From NCBI GenBank assembly GCA_002840435.1, contig PHAT01000004.1, positions 248,001 to 312,000 on the forward strand: DNA of 64,000 nt. Reading direction: 5' to 3'. The notes under the pieces were generated by a model. The model had not been told where the DNA came from. It worked only from the letters and a program-made list of their open reading frames with translations, and ran no database searches. Below are positions 43,886 through 52,902 of the stretch, one piece after another (position 1 is the stretch's first letter; each line of letters starts with the position of its first letter). The position numbers and the translations under genes are program-made. Source of the stretch: Deltaproteobacteria bacterium HGW-Deltaproteobacteria-6 (lineage in GTDB: Bacteria > Desulfobacterota > Syntrophia > Syntrophales > Smithellaceae).

Positions 43886-46135
43886 TTATCTCAGCAGGAA
43901 TCGTCCGGCCAGTTTTTCCGGTGCGGGATGAAGACTGGGGCTTTGCTGGACGTTGATCTGCCTCGCCTCGTCCTCGACCTGTGGTTTAACTGTTTCGTAA
44001 ATTTCGGACAGGCTCTTTTTCCCTTCCTTCAGCGCCAAAAGAAAATAATAGGTAAAAACACCGTGGCCTTTTTCGGGCGACGAGGTGGATATCTGAACGC
44101 CCTCTGTCGCTGAGAGCACTGCTAAATTATTTGCCTTGACCGGCGCTTCAGCCATCATCACCAGCGGCCTTGCGCCCTGCGCCAGGACGCTTCTTCCTCC
44201 GGAACCGGAAAAGCACGAATCCAGTAAAACGACAATTTGAGCCGCCTTCAATTTGCCAAGTTTCTCATAAAGTCTTTTCAATGAATAGCCCGTGTCATCA
44301 AGATAACCCGGGTCGCCGTCAAACGGCACAATATACGCGTCTCCCGTTTTAGGTTCGGGAGCGCCGTGACCTGAATAATAAATAACGACCTGGCTGCCCT
44401 TTTTTATTCTGTTCGGGAGCCATGTTTCCACTGTTTTCTTGATATCGGAAAGGCTTGCTTTATCATCAATAAGAAGAGCAATATTCCTCTCCTGATATCC
44501 CAGAGCTTTCAGGTAATCCTTCACGATGCCGGCATCGCTTTTGGAATACTCGGATTTGGGTAATCCGCGATAGTTTTCTATTCCGATGACAACGGCAATA
44601 TCATTTTGTCTCGGCGCCGATTTGAAATCGGGTATTTCGTGGATGTTTACAAACAATTTTTCCTTAACAGCTGATTTCGGGCTATACGAAGGCGTTGCGG
44701 TTTTTTTTGCGGCATATTTATTTTTTGCGTCGCGCAGCGCCTGTTTGGCCTTATCCATGCCGTATTTCTTTGCCGTCTCCACCGGCGTATCGCCCTTGTT
44801 GTCCTCCTTACCTGCATCCGCGCCATTTTCGATGAGAAGATGGATCATCTCAACATTGCCGTAGCGAGCCGCTTTATGCAAAGGCGTCTCACCATCGTTG
44901 TTTTTTGCATTGACATCGGCTCCCTTCTTAATTAGAAATCGTGCCATATCCGTCTTGCCTTCGGCCACCTGATGCAGAAGCGTTTCTCCATATCTGTACC
45001 GATCGTTTACATTTGCGCCCCTTTCAATAAAAAAACCGGCTAAATTGGTCTTCTTATGGTAAACTGCATCTTTCAGAGCCTCTTTCTCGTCAACAATCGC
45101 ACCCTTTTCCATCAAGACTTGCACAACCTCAAGATAACCGTCCATTATTGCAAAACTCACGGGTGTTGAACCCAAGTTGTTTTTCGCACTCACATCTGCG
45201 CCTTTTTCGATGAGAAGGCGGACAATATCAGTCTGCCCTTCGCTCGCCGCCTTATGCAAAGGGGTCCAGCCAGTTTTGTCTTTCGCATTGACATCTGCGC
45301 CTTTTTCCAGGAGAAAGCGGACAAGATCGATCTTTTTGCTTGAGACCGCGCTGTGCAAAGGCGTTGCGCCGTATTCATTTTTTGCGTCCACCTTGGCGCC
45401 CTTTTCAACGAGAAGGCGGGCGATATCAGTCATCCCGGAGAGAGCCGCCGAATGCAAAAGTGTCGAGCGGTCTCCCTCATTCACATTAGCGCCCTTCTCA
45501 ATCAAGACTCTCATGGTGTTTATATTTTTATGAATAAGCGCCAAATAGAGAGGGGAATGGCCACCTTTCGAATTTACATTTGCACCATTTTCAATGAGGA
45601 AACGGGCAATCTCAGCATTATTGTTTTTTGCGGCGTAATCTAAAGGTGTCATGCCGTTCTTGTCTCTCGTGTTAACATCAGCACCTTTTTGAATGAGGAG
45701 GCGGGCAACATCGTTCCCCCTCGAGTCTACTGCCAAAATCAGAGGGGTCTTACCATACTTGTCTTTTACGTTTAAATCTGCGCCTTTCTCCGTCAAAATG
45801 TTCACGATATCAGTTTTTTTTGTAAATGCCGCCACACGATGCAACGGAGTCCAACCGATATTTTCTTTCGTATTGACATCCGCTCCTTTTTCAATGAGAA
45901 AGCGGGCAATGTCTGCTTTTTCATAGACGGTTGCCCAGCATAAAAGACTACAACCAGCCTTGTCTTTTAAGTTTACATCCGCTCCTTTTTCAATGAAGTC
46001 GCGCACGTAATTAATATCTCCGCGCTTTACGGCGGATATGGCATCTTCAAGACTCTGTGCACCGGCCTCAATCGTACAGACCGTAATGATTATCAGTAAA
46101 AAAGCTGCGAAAACGGATGTGAGTAGTTTCTTCAT
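43886..46135 (-). CDS. Secreted ankyrin-repeat protein with C-terminal caspase-fold peptidase
   Basis: A 749-residue protein with an N-terminal signal peptide (ends near EAGAQS). Residues about 28-465 hold about 13 ankyrin repeats, many with the same LLIEKGADVNAKDK-type ending. After a linker, residues about 515-749 form a caspase-fold domain with the dyad H590 (YYSGHGAPEP) and C641 (LLDSCFSGSGG), matching the classic C14/metacaspase pattern. A role in proteolysis outside the cytoplasm controlled by ankyrin-mediated binding is inference. The highly similar repeats suggest recent internal duplication. The other caspase-fold gene of this window is at 27735-30146. Confidence 0.9.
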   Translation of the reverse strand: MKKLLTSVFAAFLLIIITVCTIEAGAQSLEDAISAVKRGDINYVRDFIEKGADVNLKDKAGCSLLCWATVYEKADIARFLIEKGADVNTKENIGWTPLHRVAAFTKKTDIVNILTEKGADLNVKDKYGKTPLILAVDSRGNDVARLLIQKGADVNTRDKNGMTPLDYAAKNNNAEIARFLIENGANVNSKGGHSPLYLALIHKNINTMRVLIEKGANVNEGDRSTLLHSAALSGMTDIARLLVEKGAKVDAKNEYGATPLHSAVSSKKIDLVRFLLEKGADVNAKDKTGWTPLHKAASEGQTDIVRLLIEKGADVSAKNNLGSTPVSFAIMDGYLEVVQVLMEKGAIVDEKEALKDAVYHKKTNLAGFFIERGANVNDRYRYGETLLHQVAEGKTDMARFLIKKGADVNAKNNDGETPLHKAARYGNVEMIHLLIENGADAGKEDNKGDTPVETAKKYGMDKAKQALRDAKNKYAAKKTATPSYSPKSAVKEKLFVNIHEIPDFKSAPRQNDIAVVIGIENYRGLPKSEYSKSDAGIVKDYLKALGYQERNIALLIDDKASLSDIKKTVETWLPNRIKKGSQVVIYYSGHGAPEPKTGDAYIVPFDGDPGYLDDTGYSLKRLYEKLGKLKAAQIVVLLDSCFSGSGGRSVLAQGARPLVMMAEAPVKANNLAVLSATEGVQISTSSPEKGHGVFTYYFLLALKEGKKSLSEIYETVKPQVEDEARQINVQQSPSLHPAPEKLAGRFLLR

Positions 46136-46460
46136 AAAATACTCCCTTGTTTTTAAATCGCGCCCCCTTCCGGCTTCTTGATCAGTTTCCGGTCTTCTCT
46201 CTGATCACTGACATGCCCCAGGGATACTTTTATCATAGGTCGAATCAGAGTTCAGCCATATTTTGATTGCTTCTGATTGAAAGGTCGGATGAATCAGCAA
46301 AATAAGAACAACAGCCTTACAGGACGGACGATCCAGTCTTTTATGAAACGCGATGCCAAAGCTTGTCCGAGGCCCCTTTAAGCAGCCGGAGCGGAATTTT
46401 GTTCCGCTCCGGCCTTTCATACTTCCGGTCTTCTTGCCCTTAAGCCAAGGTTTGTTTGAA
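46136..46460. other. Intergenic region between acyl-CoA dehydrogenase and ankyrin-caspase genes
   Basis: About 325 bases. The main feature is the strong hairpin at 46385-46413. The rest should carry the promoter of the minus-strand ankyrin-caspase gene near 46140-46250, but I see no good hexamers. Confidence 0.4.
46385..46413. terminator. Strong hairpin after the acyl-CoA dehydrogenase gene
   Basis: GCCGGAGCGGAA (46385-46396) and TTCCGCTCCGGC (46402-46413) form a perfect 12-base-pair stem with a five-base loop, 48 bases after the dehydrogenase stop on the minus strand. The T tract on either side is poor (CTTTC or TGCTT), so it may stop transcription weakly or protect the mRNA 3' end. Confidence 0.55.
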
Positions 46461-48287
46461 CTACATGAAACTTTCTTCGGGGATGTCGATCGCGCTGCGG
46501 TCGCCGCACTTCATCGCCTTCTCGTATCCGAAAATATCCGGAACATGATTCATGACATAGAATCTGGCAGTGGCGATTTTGCCCTTGTAGAAATCGGCAT
46601 CGACGCTGCCATTTTCTTTGAGCTTGGCTGCCGCCATGAGCGCCTGGTCGAGCAGCAGCATGCCGCAATAAACTCTGGCGCCGGCATGCATGGTCCGGGT
46701 GGCGTAGAGCTGCTTCATCTGCTTATCGCCTTTCGTCCAGGCGGCATTCATATCCACGATATCCTTGAAAGCCGCCATGGCATCCGCCATCATCGCGAAC
46801 TCCGCAGCAAATTCATCGGTTTTCTTGCCGGCCACGAAGTCGTCGATTTCTCTCACCCACTTCGCAAACGGTTCGCCGTTTTGCATGGTAAATTTGCGGC
46901 CGGTGTAGTCCTGCGCCTGGATGAAGTTGGTGCCTTCCCAGATCCCGTAGATCACGACATCCCGGTAAAGTTCCGCCGGAGCATACTCTTCCGTAAAGCC
47001 GTAGCCGCCGTGGCACTGGATGGCATCCCCGGTGGTCAGCCTCGCCATATCGGATGTATAGGCCTTGCACAGCGGGTTGTTGATTGCAAACATGTCATCA
47101 TAATAGCATCGCTCTTCTTTCGTGGCGGCATCGACGGCCAGATCACGATAGAGATAAGACTTGTAAATCAAAGCCCGGCAGGCTTCCAGAATGGATTTCT
47201 GGGACAACAACATGCGGCGGACATCTTCGTGCTCGATGATGCGGACGCTGGGGCCCTTGGGGTTGGTGGAATGTTTGCTCTGCACACGGATTTTGGTGTA
47301 ATCCAGAGCGGAGTAATAAGCGGAGCCAATGCATCCCAGGGAAAATAAGCCGGTGTTCAGACGTTCTTCGTTCATATAGGCAAACATCTGCTTCATGCCG
47401 ATGCCGCGGCCGTCCACCACTTCCGCCTCGCCGACCATCCAGCCGTAGCAGTTATCGTTTTCACCCATGGACAGGGTGGCGGTCGTCGATCCGTGAATGC
47501 CCAGTTTGTGCTCAATCCCCATGGTGGTGACGTCGTTCCAGGCGCCTAAGGAGCCATCGTCGTTGACCCAGAACTTGGGAACGATAAACAGGGAGATGCC
47601 GGCGGTGCCTTCTTTGGCGTCCGGGGTCTTGGCCAGCATCAGGTGGATGATGTTTTCCGCCAGGTCATGGTCGCCCGAAGAAATGAAGCATTTTGTGCCG
47701 GTGAGCTTATACTTGCCGGGAACATCCGTGGGAACGGCCCGGCTCTTAACCGCACCGACCTCGGAGCCTGCGCCCGGTTCGGTAAGCCCCATGGTGCCGC
47801 CCCATTCACCTGTCCGCAGTTTGGGCATAAACAGGTCCTGCTGTTTTTGGGTGGCGAATTCATGAAGCACGGTGATCGCGCCCTGGGTCAGACACCAGAA
47901 CATGACGATCGACGGCGACGCCGCGGACTGCATCTCCAGGATCGGAGCATACCAGCACAGCGGTATTTTGCCTTCGCCGCGGTAGCCGAACTGGGGTCCC
48001 AGTTCCGCCTCCATAACGGTTTTATAAACATTCTTGAACGAGTCGGGGGTAACAACCGCATGTTCATTGCCGCCAACAAATTTTGCGCCGGGCTCATCGG
48101 CATCTTTATTGGCAGGACACATCACGTCGCGGCAGACTTTGAAGTTCACATCGAGGAAACTGTCGATGTCGTCCATCCCGTAGTAATCCTTGTAAGCGTC
48201 AAGGCCCAGGAGCTTTTCCACGCCGAGCCATTCTTTGATCTGGAACATGATGTCCCGCGTCTGATACAACCAGTTACTGTGTGCCAT
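46461..48287 (-). CDS. Acyl-CoA dehydrogenase, long (about 600-residue) form
   Basis: A 608-residue flavoprotein of the acyl-CoA dehydrogenase fold with the extended C-terminal domain found in the longer family members (DmdC/AcdA-like). Visible motifs are GLTEPGAGSEVGAVKS, KCFISSGDHD, and IQCHGGYGFTEEY; the catalytic base is the Glu in YGIWEGTNFIQ. It oxidises an acyl-CoA to the enoyl-CoA, passing electrons to electron-transfer flavoprotein. The ATG at 48287 is chosen because GGAGG lies eight bases before it. A crotonase gene is 194 bases upstream on the same strand, so the two could serve the same pathway. Chain-length specificity is unknown. Confidence 0.92.
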   Translation of the reverse strand: MAHSNWLYQTRDIMFQIKEWLGVEKLLGLDAYKDYYGMDDIDSFLDVNFKVCRDVMCPANKDADEPGAKFVGGNEHAVVTPDSFKNVYKTVMEAELGPQFGYRGEGKIPLCWYAPILEMQSAASPSIVMFWCLTQGAITVLHEFATQKQQDLFMPKLRTGEWGGTMGLTEPGAGSEVGAVKSRAVPTDVPGKYKLTGTKCFISSGDHDLAENIIHLMLAKTPDAKEGTAGISLFIVPKFWVNDDGSLGAWNDVTTMGIEHKLGIHGSTTATLSMGENDNCYGWMVGEAEVVDGRGIGMKQMFAYMNEERLNTGLFSLGCIGSAYYSALDYTKIRVQSKHSTNPKGPSVRIIEHEDVRRMLLSQKSILEACRALIYKSYLYRDLAVDAATKEERCYYDDMFAINNPLCKAYTSDMARLTTGDAIQCHGGYGFTEEYAPAELYRDVVIYGIWEGTNFIQAQDYTGRKFTMQNGEPFAKWVREIDDFVAGKKTDEFAAEFAMMADAMAAFKDIVDMNAAWTKGDKQMKQLYATRTMHAGARVYCGMLLLDQALMAAAKLKENGSVDADFYKGKIATARFYVMNHVPDIFGYEKAMKCGDRSAIDIPEESFM

Positions 48288-48481
48288 GTTCAATTCCTCC
48301 TGTTGAAAATTAAAGGCGTAGAATGAAACGAATCATCTTCCCTGTAAGATTCAAAACCCTCTTACCCGATCCGCATACATGCCCCCTGCCAGAGCATTGA
48401 TTCATGCAAAGCCGTTGTTCATTTACTGCCGTTTAAAAAATATCAACACGTCCACCCTCTTTGCCGTCCGTGCCCCTGCGG

Positions 48482-49264
48482 TTATTTCCCCTTAAATACC
48501 GCGGCGCGCCGTTCGATAAACGATTGCAGACCCTCCCTCATATCTTCACTTTTCATGACCTGGGCCACATCCTGAAACATGACCGCCTTGGCCGCTTCAT
48601 CCCCCTCCAGAGCGGCTTTACGGCATGACGCCAGCGCTCCCCGAACTCCCAGGGGTGCGGCGCGCGCCACGCTGCGGGCAAGCTCCAGCGCTTTCGTCAG
48701 TTGTTGGCCCGGCTCTGTCACTTGCTGCACCAGGCCCAGACGATAAGCTTCCGCCGCGCTCATTTCATCTCCCGTCAGCATGTAACGCTGGGCGTTGGCC
48801 CAGCCGATCTCTTTGGGCAGTCGGAGCGTTGCGCCGGCTGCCGGAAAAAACCCGCGTTTGACCTCCAACATGGCAAAACGGGTATCGGCGGCCGCCACCC
48901 GGATATCCGTGCTGAGCATCATCTCAAATCCCCAGGTGTAGCAATACCCCTGGGTTGCCATGACAATCGGCTTCGCGCAGCGCCTGTTGCTCATGACGTA
49001 AAACGGATCAATTTCGTCATCCCCAATGAAAGGAAACCCTTTGCCTGCGTCAAATGTACCGCCCCAGTCGGTCAGATCCAGGCCGGATGTAAAGTGCGGA
49101 CCGGCCGCATGGACCAGTCCCACGCGCGCCTCGTCATCCTGATCCAGGCGGAAGTAAGCCCGGCCGATCTCGTGATACATGGCCTGCGTCATGGCATTGT
49201 ATTTTTCCGGCCGGTTAATTTCAATGAACAGGATGTGATCTTCAATTTTAACGTCGACAGTCAT
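48482..49264 (-). CDS. Enoyl-CoA hydratase/isomerase family protein (crotonase)
   Basis: A crotonase-fold protein of about 260 residues. The oxyanion-hole element FTSGLDLTDW is present, and both catalytic Glu positions of enoyl-CoA hydratase are kept: GFEMMLSTDI and AMLEVKRGFFPAAG. This agrees with hydration of a 2-enoyl-CoA, though crotonase relatives also catalyse isomerisation or hydrolysis. The start is placed at ATG 49264, 22 codons inside the longest frame, to match the family N-terminus (VDVKIEDHILFIEINRPEK). Next downstream gene is the acyl-CoA dehydrogenase. Confidence 0.87.
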   Translation of the reverse strand: MTVDVKIEDHILFIEINRPEKYNAMTQAMYHEIGRAYFRLDQDDEARVGLVHAAGPHFTSGLDLTDWGGTFDAGKGFPFIGDDEIDPFYVMSNRRCAKPIVMATQGYCYTWGFEMMLSTDIRVAAADTRFAMLEVKRGFFPAAGATLRLPKEIGWANAQRYMLTGDEMSAAEAYRLGLVQQVTEPGQQLTKALELARSVARAAPLGVRGALASCRKAALEGDEAAKAVMFQDVAQVMKSEDMREGLQSFIERRAAVFKGK

Positions 49265-49508
49265 AAAAGCTTCGTTACCTTCAGATACTTTACTGACCGG
49301 GAGTATAAGGAAAGGGCCCGCGCGTGTCAACGCAATATTGCTGTCGTTTTCAACATCTCTCCGGCGTATTCGGTAATTCTATTGATTACGATTATTTACA
49401 ACGGATTAAGGGGCAGGATACGCTGCTTATTCTTGCTTCCAAACCACCCGCCTGTTCTGATGACGCGGTTTACTATTTCAACAATACGTTTTCCCGCAGG
49501 GTTTGCCG

Positions 49509-51089
49509 CTAAAAGTCCGTCTGCTCCATAACGGTCATGGCTGCCGGTTTTTGAAAAGATGAACCGACCGTGCCCGCTTTCATGGAAAAGCCGGATGTTC
49601 TTCCCGCATCGTTCTGCTCCGTCTTGAAAATGGTCATGACACAGGCGAGATTTTCCGCATTGCCGGCGGTCTGCTGCGTGGTGACATTCATTTCGGCAAT
49701 AGCCCGGTTGACCTGATCAATACCCTGGGATTGTTCTTTCGAAGCGGCGGCGATCTCGCTCATCAGATCGACTACTTTATTGGCGCTGCCGGTGACCTGA
49801 CTGAAGGCTGTGCTCGTCGCCGTGACCAGATTTTCACCATTTTTCACTTTGCGGACAATATCGCCGATCAGATCGGAGGATCCTTTTGCCGATTGCGTGG
49901 CTCGCATGGCCAGATTCCGCACTTCATCGGCCACGACGGCAAAGCCCGCTCCGGCTTCTCCGGCGCGCGCCGCTTCCACGGAGGCATTGAGCGCCAGCAG
50001 ATTGGTCTGAAACGCAATCTCGTCAATGCTTTTGACAATCTTCTGGGTCTGTTCGCTGGCCTTGGCGATTTCGATCATGGACTGCTTCAGTCCCCCCATG
50101 GATTCATTCGCCTTATTAATGGCGTCGCGCGCGGAAAGCATCAGCTGGTTGGCCGCTTCCGTATTTGCCGCATTCTGGCGGGTCATCGAGGCGATTTCAT
50201 CCAGAGACGCGGAGGTTTCTTCAATGGCCGCGGCTTCCTGGGAGGCCGAATCCGACAGCCCGCCGGATATTTGCATCGCCTGCCCCACGGCATGATTCAT
50301 TTTACTGCGCATGGTGTTGACGGACTCAACAAGAGCGCCAATTTCATCGTTTTGTTTCAATTCAATTTTCTGAGTAAGATCACCGTCGGCTAATTGTTTT
50401 ACAACATGGATCGTCCGATTGATCGGTTTTAAAACGATGCGGGTTACTAAAATACTGACGGCAAAAGACAGAACGACCGCAATGGCTACAACCACCAGAA
50501 AAATCATCACGGTTATATTAAAAGACGCAACTGCGGCGTCATATTTTTTCTTGCTGGATTTATCTTCGAATATCAGCAGGTCTTTAAGAAACTTATTCAA
50601 GTCCTTATACAGGTTATCGGTCGCGGTCATAATCTGAATGGCCATGTCCGGACTAACGGCAGCCGCATTAAAAATGCCCAAAACGCTTTTCTGATATTCG
50701 ATCAGATGATCGGAAGCGGATTGAAAATATTTTTTCTCCTCCGGAGTGAGCGAACCGGATCCAAGCTGCTTCTTGATAAGCTCAACATCTTCCGTCAAAA
50801 GATCTTTCTGTTGTTTGATTTCCCGGGCAATCTCTTCCGCGCTGTAATTGGTTTTCATCCAGTTGAGAATCCGGGAAAGGTTCCCGTGAACACTGGACAC
50901 ATCGTTTTGGATCCTGGCGCTGTTCTGATATTGTTTAAATCTGTTGTTGTAAATATCATCCAGCGCGTCCCTTTGCAGGGCAAGGCTGAAATAAGTGCCG
51001 ATGGACAGGAGAATTAGAAAAAAAAGAACAACAACCGGCGCCACCAGCATTTTCTTTGCCAGCTTTAAATTATTAAAATAATCGCTCAT
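49509..51089 (-). CDS. Methyl-accepting chemotaxis protein
   Basis: A 526-residue chemoreceptor. A membrane helix (about 15-35), a periplasmic four-helix-bundle ligand domain (about 36-190) and a second membrane helix lead to a HAMP domain (RIVLKPINRTIHVVKQLADG). The cytoplasmic signalling tip IDEIAFQTNLLALNASVEA is intact, with flanking coiled-coil methylation helices. No CheW or CheA gene is adjacent. A secreted Cache-like protein is encoded 217 bases upstream on the same strand and may be a ligand-binding partner. Confidence 0.92.
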   Translation of the reverse strand: MSDYFNNLKLAKKMLVAPVVVLFFLILLSIGTYFSLALQRDALDDIYNNRFKQYQNSARIQNDVSSVHGNLSRILNWMKTNYSAEEIAREIKQQKDLLTEDVELIKKQLGSGSLTPEEKKYFQSASDHLIEYQKSVLGIFNAAAVSPDMAIQIMTATDNLYKDLNKFLKDLLIFEDKSSKKKYDAAVASFNITVMIFLVVVAIAVVLSFAVSILVTRIVLKPINRTIHVVKQLADGDLTQKIELKQNDEIGALVESVNTMRSKMNHAVGQAMQISGGLSDSASQEAAAIEETSASLDEIASMTRQNAANTEAANQLMLSARDAINKANESMGGLKQSMIEIAKASEQTQKIVKSIDEIAFQTNLLALNASVEAARAGEAGAGFAVVADEVRNLAMRATQSAKGSSDLIGDIVRKVKNGENLVTATSTAFSQVTGSANKVVDLMSEIAAASKEQSQGIDQVNRAIAEMNVTTQQTAGNAENLACVMTIFKTEQNDAGRTSGFSMKAGTVGSSFQKPAAMTVMEQTDF

Positions 51090-51134
51090 GCAGGCCCCTC
51101 ATGATTCAGGATAAATGTGATGAAAAAGGAGAAA

Positions 51135-51194
51135 TCACCGGCAGGAAAAAAGATTCAACAGCCTTCGGACGGGAAAATTGCTTCCTGCCGGTGA
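51135..51194. other. Long perfect inverted repeat between Cache-like and MCP genes
   Basis: TCACCGGCAGGAA (51135-51147) and TTCCTGCCGGTGA (51182-51194) are perfect 13-base inverted repeats with a 34-base loop. On the minus strand the second arm ends in a short TTTC tract, so it may be a terminator for the Cache-like gene upstream, or a structured leader for the chemoreceptor mRNA. Confidence 0.5.
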
Positions 51195-51306
51195 AAGAAA
51201 AGGTCATACTATTTAATTCCAGCCCCGCGCTCCCTGCTTTCGCAAGGCGTTGACAAACCGCAATTTATTCTCATCATTGCAGCCCGGCCGGAAACGACAA
51301 ACCATG

Positions 51307-51813
51307 TTATTGGGTTCCTTCATAAAACGTTATCATGTCGACCTTGCCGAATTTCGAACCACAGTCCACAACCGTGGCAATCAAGGTGCGCGCTTCGGCT
51401 TTTTTCAGTTTCGGATTGAACCACCGGTAGCCGACCTCCGCATATCCGCTCTTCTGGCACTTCTCAATACACTCTTTGATGAAGGTTTTGCCGTCCGCGT
51501 CTTTAACAGCCATGGTATTCGTTCCGGTCATGACAGGCACCCTGCCGTGAGCCAGGGTTGTGCCTTTCCAGTCTCCGGCCGCCGAGAAGGCGTTGGCGTA
51601 AGTCGTGTTCCAGATACTCTTAACATTGTTTATTTCCGCAAAAGATTTTTCACAGCCGGCCTCGCCTGCGTAAGCAACCAGTTTCTTGTTGAACTCCTTC
51701 GCCTGGGCCAGCGTGGCCTTTTTCTCCTGTGCTGAAGCATTGCCGGCGGGCAGCATGAAAACCAGCGCCATGACCATCAAAAAAAACACCGTACCCCTCG
51801 TTGTTGTTTTCAT
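51307..51813 (-). CDS. Secreted single-Cache-like domain protein
   Basis: A 168-residue exported protein with a clear signal peptide ending at ASAQ-EKK. The mature part begins with a long helix (ATLAQAKEFNKKLVAYAGEAG) and continues in the Cache (sCache) pattern including GYAEVGYRWFNPKLKKAEART. Cache domains bind small ligands, mostly carboxylates or amines. Free secreted versions are often found near chemoreceptors or sensor kinases, and a chemoreceptor gene follows here. Four cysteines (EAGCEK, IKECIEKCQK, VVDCGS) may form disulfides. No membrane anchor. Confidence 0.72.
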   Translation of the reverse strand: MKTTTRGTVFFLMVMALVFMLPAGNASAQEKKATLAQAKEFNKKLVAYAGEAGCEKSFAEINNVKSIWNTTYANAFSAAGDWKGTTLAHGRVPVMTGTNTMAVKDADGKTFIKECIEKCQKSGYAEVGYRWFNPKLKKAEARTLIATVVDCGSKFGKVDMITFYEGTQ

Positions 51814-51983
51814 TTTGAATCTCCTTTTCTTTGAAATCCTCTATTTCATTATTTTAAACTGAAAGGCATCCATTTTGTCTTTCAGCCTCACCTTCATCTC
51901 CCCGGAATCCCGCTGAACAGCCATCTTCGTTTGCGGCAGACCGGAGCATTCACCTCTGCCTTATTGGCAGGCTAAAGAAAGCA

Positions 51984-52031
51984 TCTTCACCCTCCGCCTG
52001 GCAGAAAGAAGGGGAAGAAAGAGGGCGAAGA
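51984..52031 (-). terminator. Possible terminator after the CoA-transferase operon
   Basis: TCTTCACCCTC (51984-51994) and GAGGGCGAAGA (52021-52031) pair over 11 positions with one G-U type pair on the RNA. On the minus strand, TGCTTTCTTT follows the stem. It lies 47 bases beyond the subunit B stop codon. Confidence 0.45.
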
Positions 52032-52077
52032 CGTTCTTTCTGTTTTTACCAGGAATTTCGGTGACGGCGATCCCTGC

Positions 52078-52902
52078 TTACGCCTTCGCCTTTTGCGCCA
52101 TTTTCTTCATGATGTTGGTTACGACCAGTTCGGTCATCAGCTTTCGTCCGGCCGCCTGGGCCGGGGCGAATCGCCTGACAAAATCAATCTCCTCTTCCGT
52201 CGGATGATCCGTCTCTGAAACATTGGGCGATATTTTCAGGTCCCAGGGGACATCTTTCTTCACATCTTCAATGCGAACGCGCGGATGAATCTGGGCAAGA
52301 TACAACTCCTTGCTCACGGGATCGAACCGGAAAACCCCCTTGGTGGTCAGGAGCATGGACGGACCGCTGCCCTTGGGGTAGCGTCCGGTTTTTTCCCGGC
52401 TGTCGCCGCCTTCCAGATAACCGGGAGAGGTGACGTAATCGAGCTTGTTGACGAACTCGCCGCCCAACATGGTCAGGACCGTTCTTTTCGCGTAGGAAAG
52501 AAAATCCGCCGCCCCGCCCGAGCCGGGCAGGCGCATGGTCGGCTTGTCATAATCGCCGATCACCGTGGTATTGAGATTGCCGAACTTGTCGATCTGGGCC
52601 ACACCGAGGAAACAGACATCCACAAATCCGCGGTAGGTCATCGTGAAGGCGGAAAAGAGATCCGTGGCATAAGCAAACCCGCGCAGGGCGTTGGCGTCGG
52701 CAATATGATTAAGGGGCAACAGCGGTTCAAAATCAAAGATGCCTGATTCCATGATCAGCGTAGCATGGGGGGCATAAATGGCTTTGGCCAGAGCACCGGC
52801 CGTGGTCGGAAGCCCGACGCCCAAAACCACGTTTTCATAATCACGAATTTCCTTTGCGACGGTAATAATCAGCAGCTCTTCCAATGTATATGCCTTACTC
52901 AT
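52078..52902 (-). CDS. CoA-transferase subunit B (glutaconate CoA-transferase family I)
   Basis: A 274-residue beta subunit. The MESGIFDFEP element holds E52, which corresponds to the Glu that carries the CoA thioester in glutaconate CoA-transferase; its presence argues for a transferase rather than the related IpdAB-type ring hydrolase, which lacks it. KFGNLNTTVIGDYDKPTMRLPGSGG is typical for the family. The gene overlaps subunit A by eight bases. The complex moves CoA from a donor acyl-CoA to a free carboxylate; which acid is used is not visible, but the adjacent GntP-type transporter suggests an imported one. Confidence 0.87.
   Translation of the reverse strand: MSKAYTLEELLIITVAKEIRDYENVVLGVGLPTTAGALAKAIYAPHATLIMESGIFDFEPLLPLNHIADANALRGFAYATDLFSAFTMTYRGFVDVCFLGVAQIDKFGNLNTTVIGDYDKPTMRLPGSGGAADFLSYAKRTVLTMLGGEFVNKLDYVTSPGYLEGGDSREKTGRYPKGSGPSMLLTTKGVFRFDPVSKELYLAQIHPRVRIEDVKKDVPWDLKISPNVSETDHPTEEEIDFVRRFAPAQAAGRKLMTELVVTNIMKKMAQKAKA

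Noticed and set aside
45170-46000. Tandem DNA repeats resembling a repeat array or CRISPR
   Set aside because: The roughly 99-base periodicity is coding: it matches ankyrin repeats of 33 residues, with no spacers or conserved direct repeat of CRISPR type.
46353-47348. 331-codon plus-strand frame opposite the acyl-CoA dehydrogenase gene
   Set aside because: Antisense shadow of a well-supported gene; no family motif and no ribosome-binding site.
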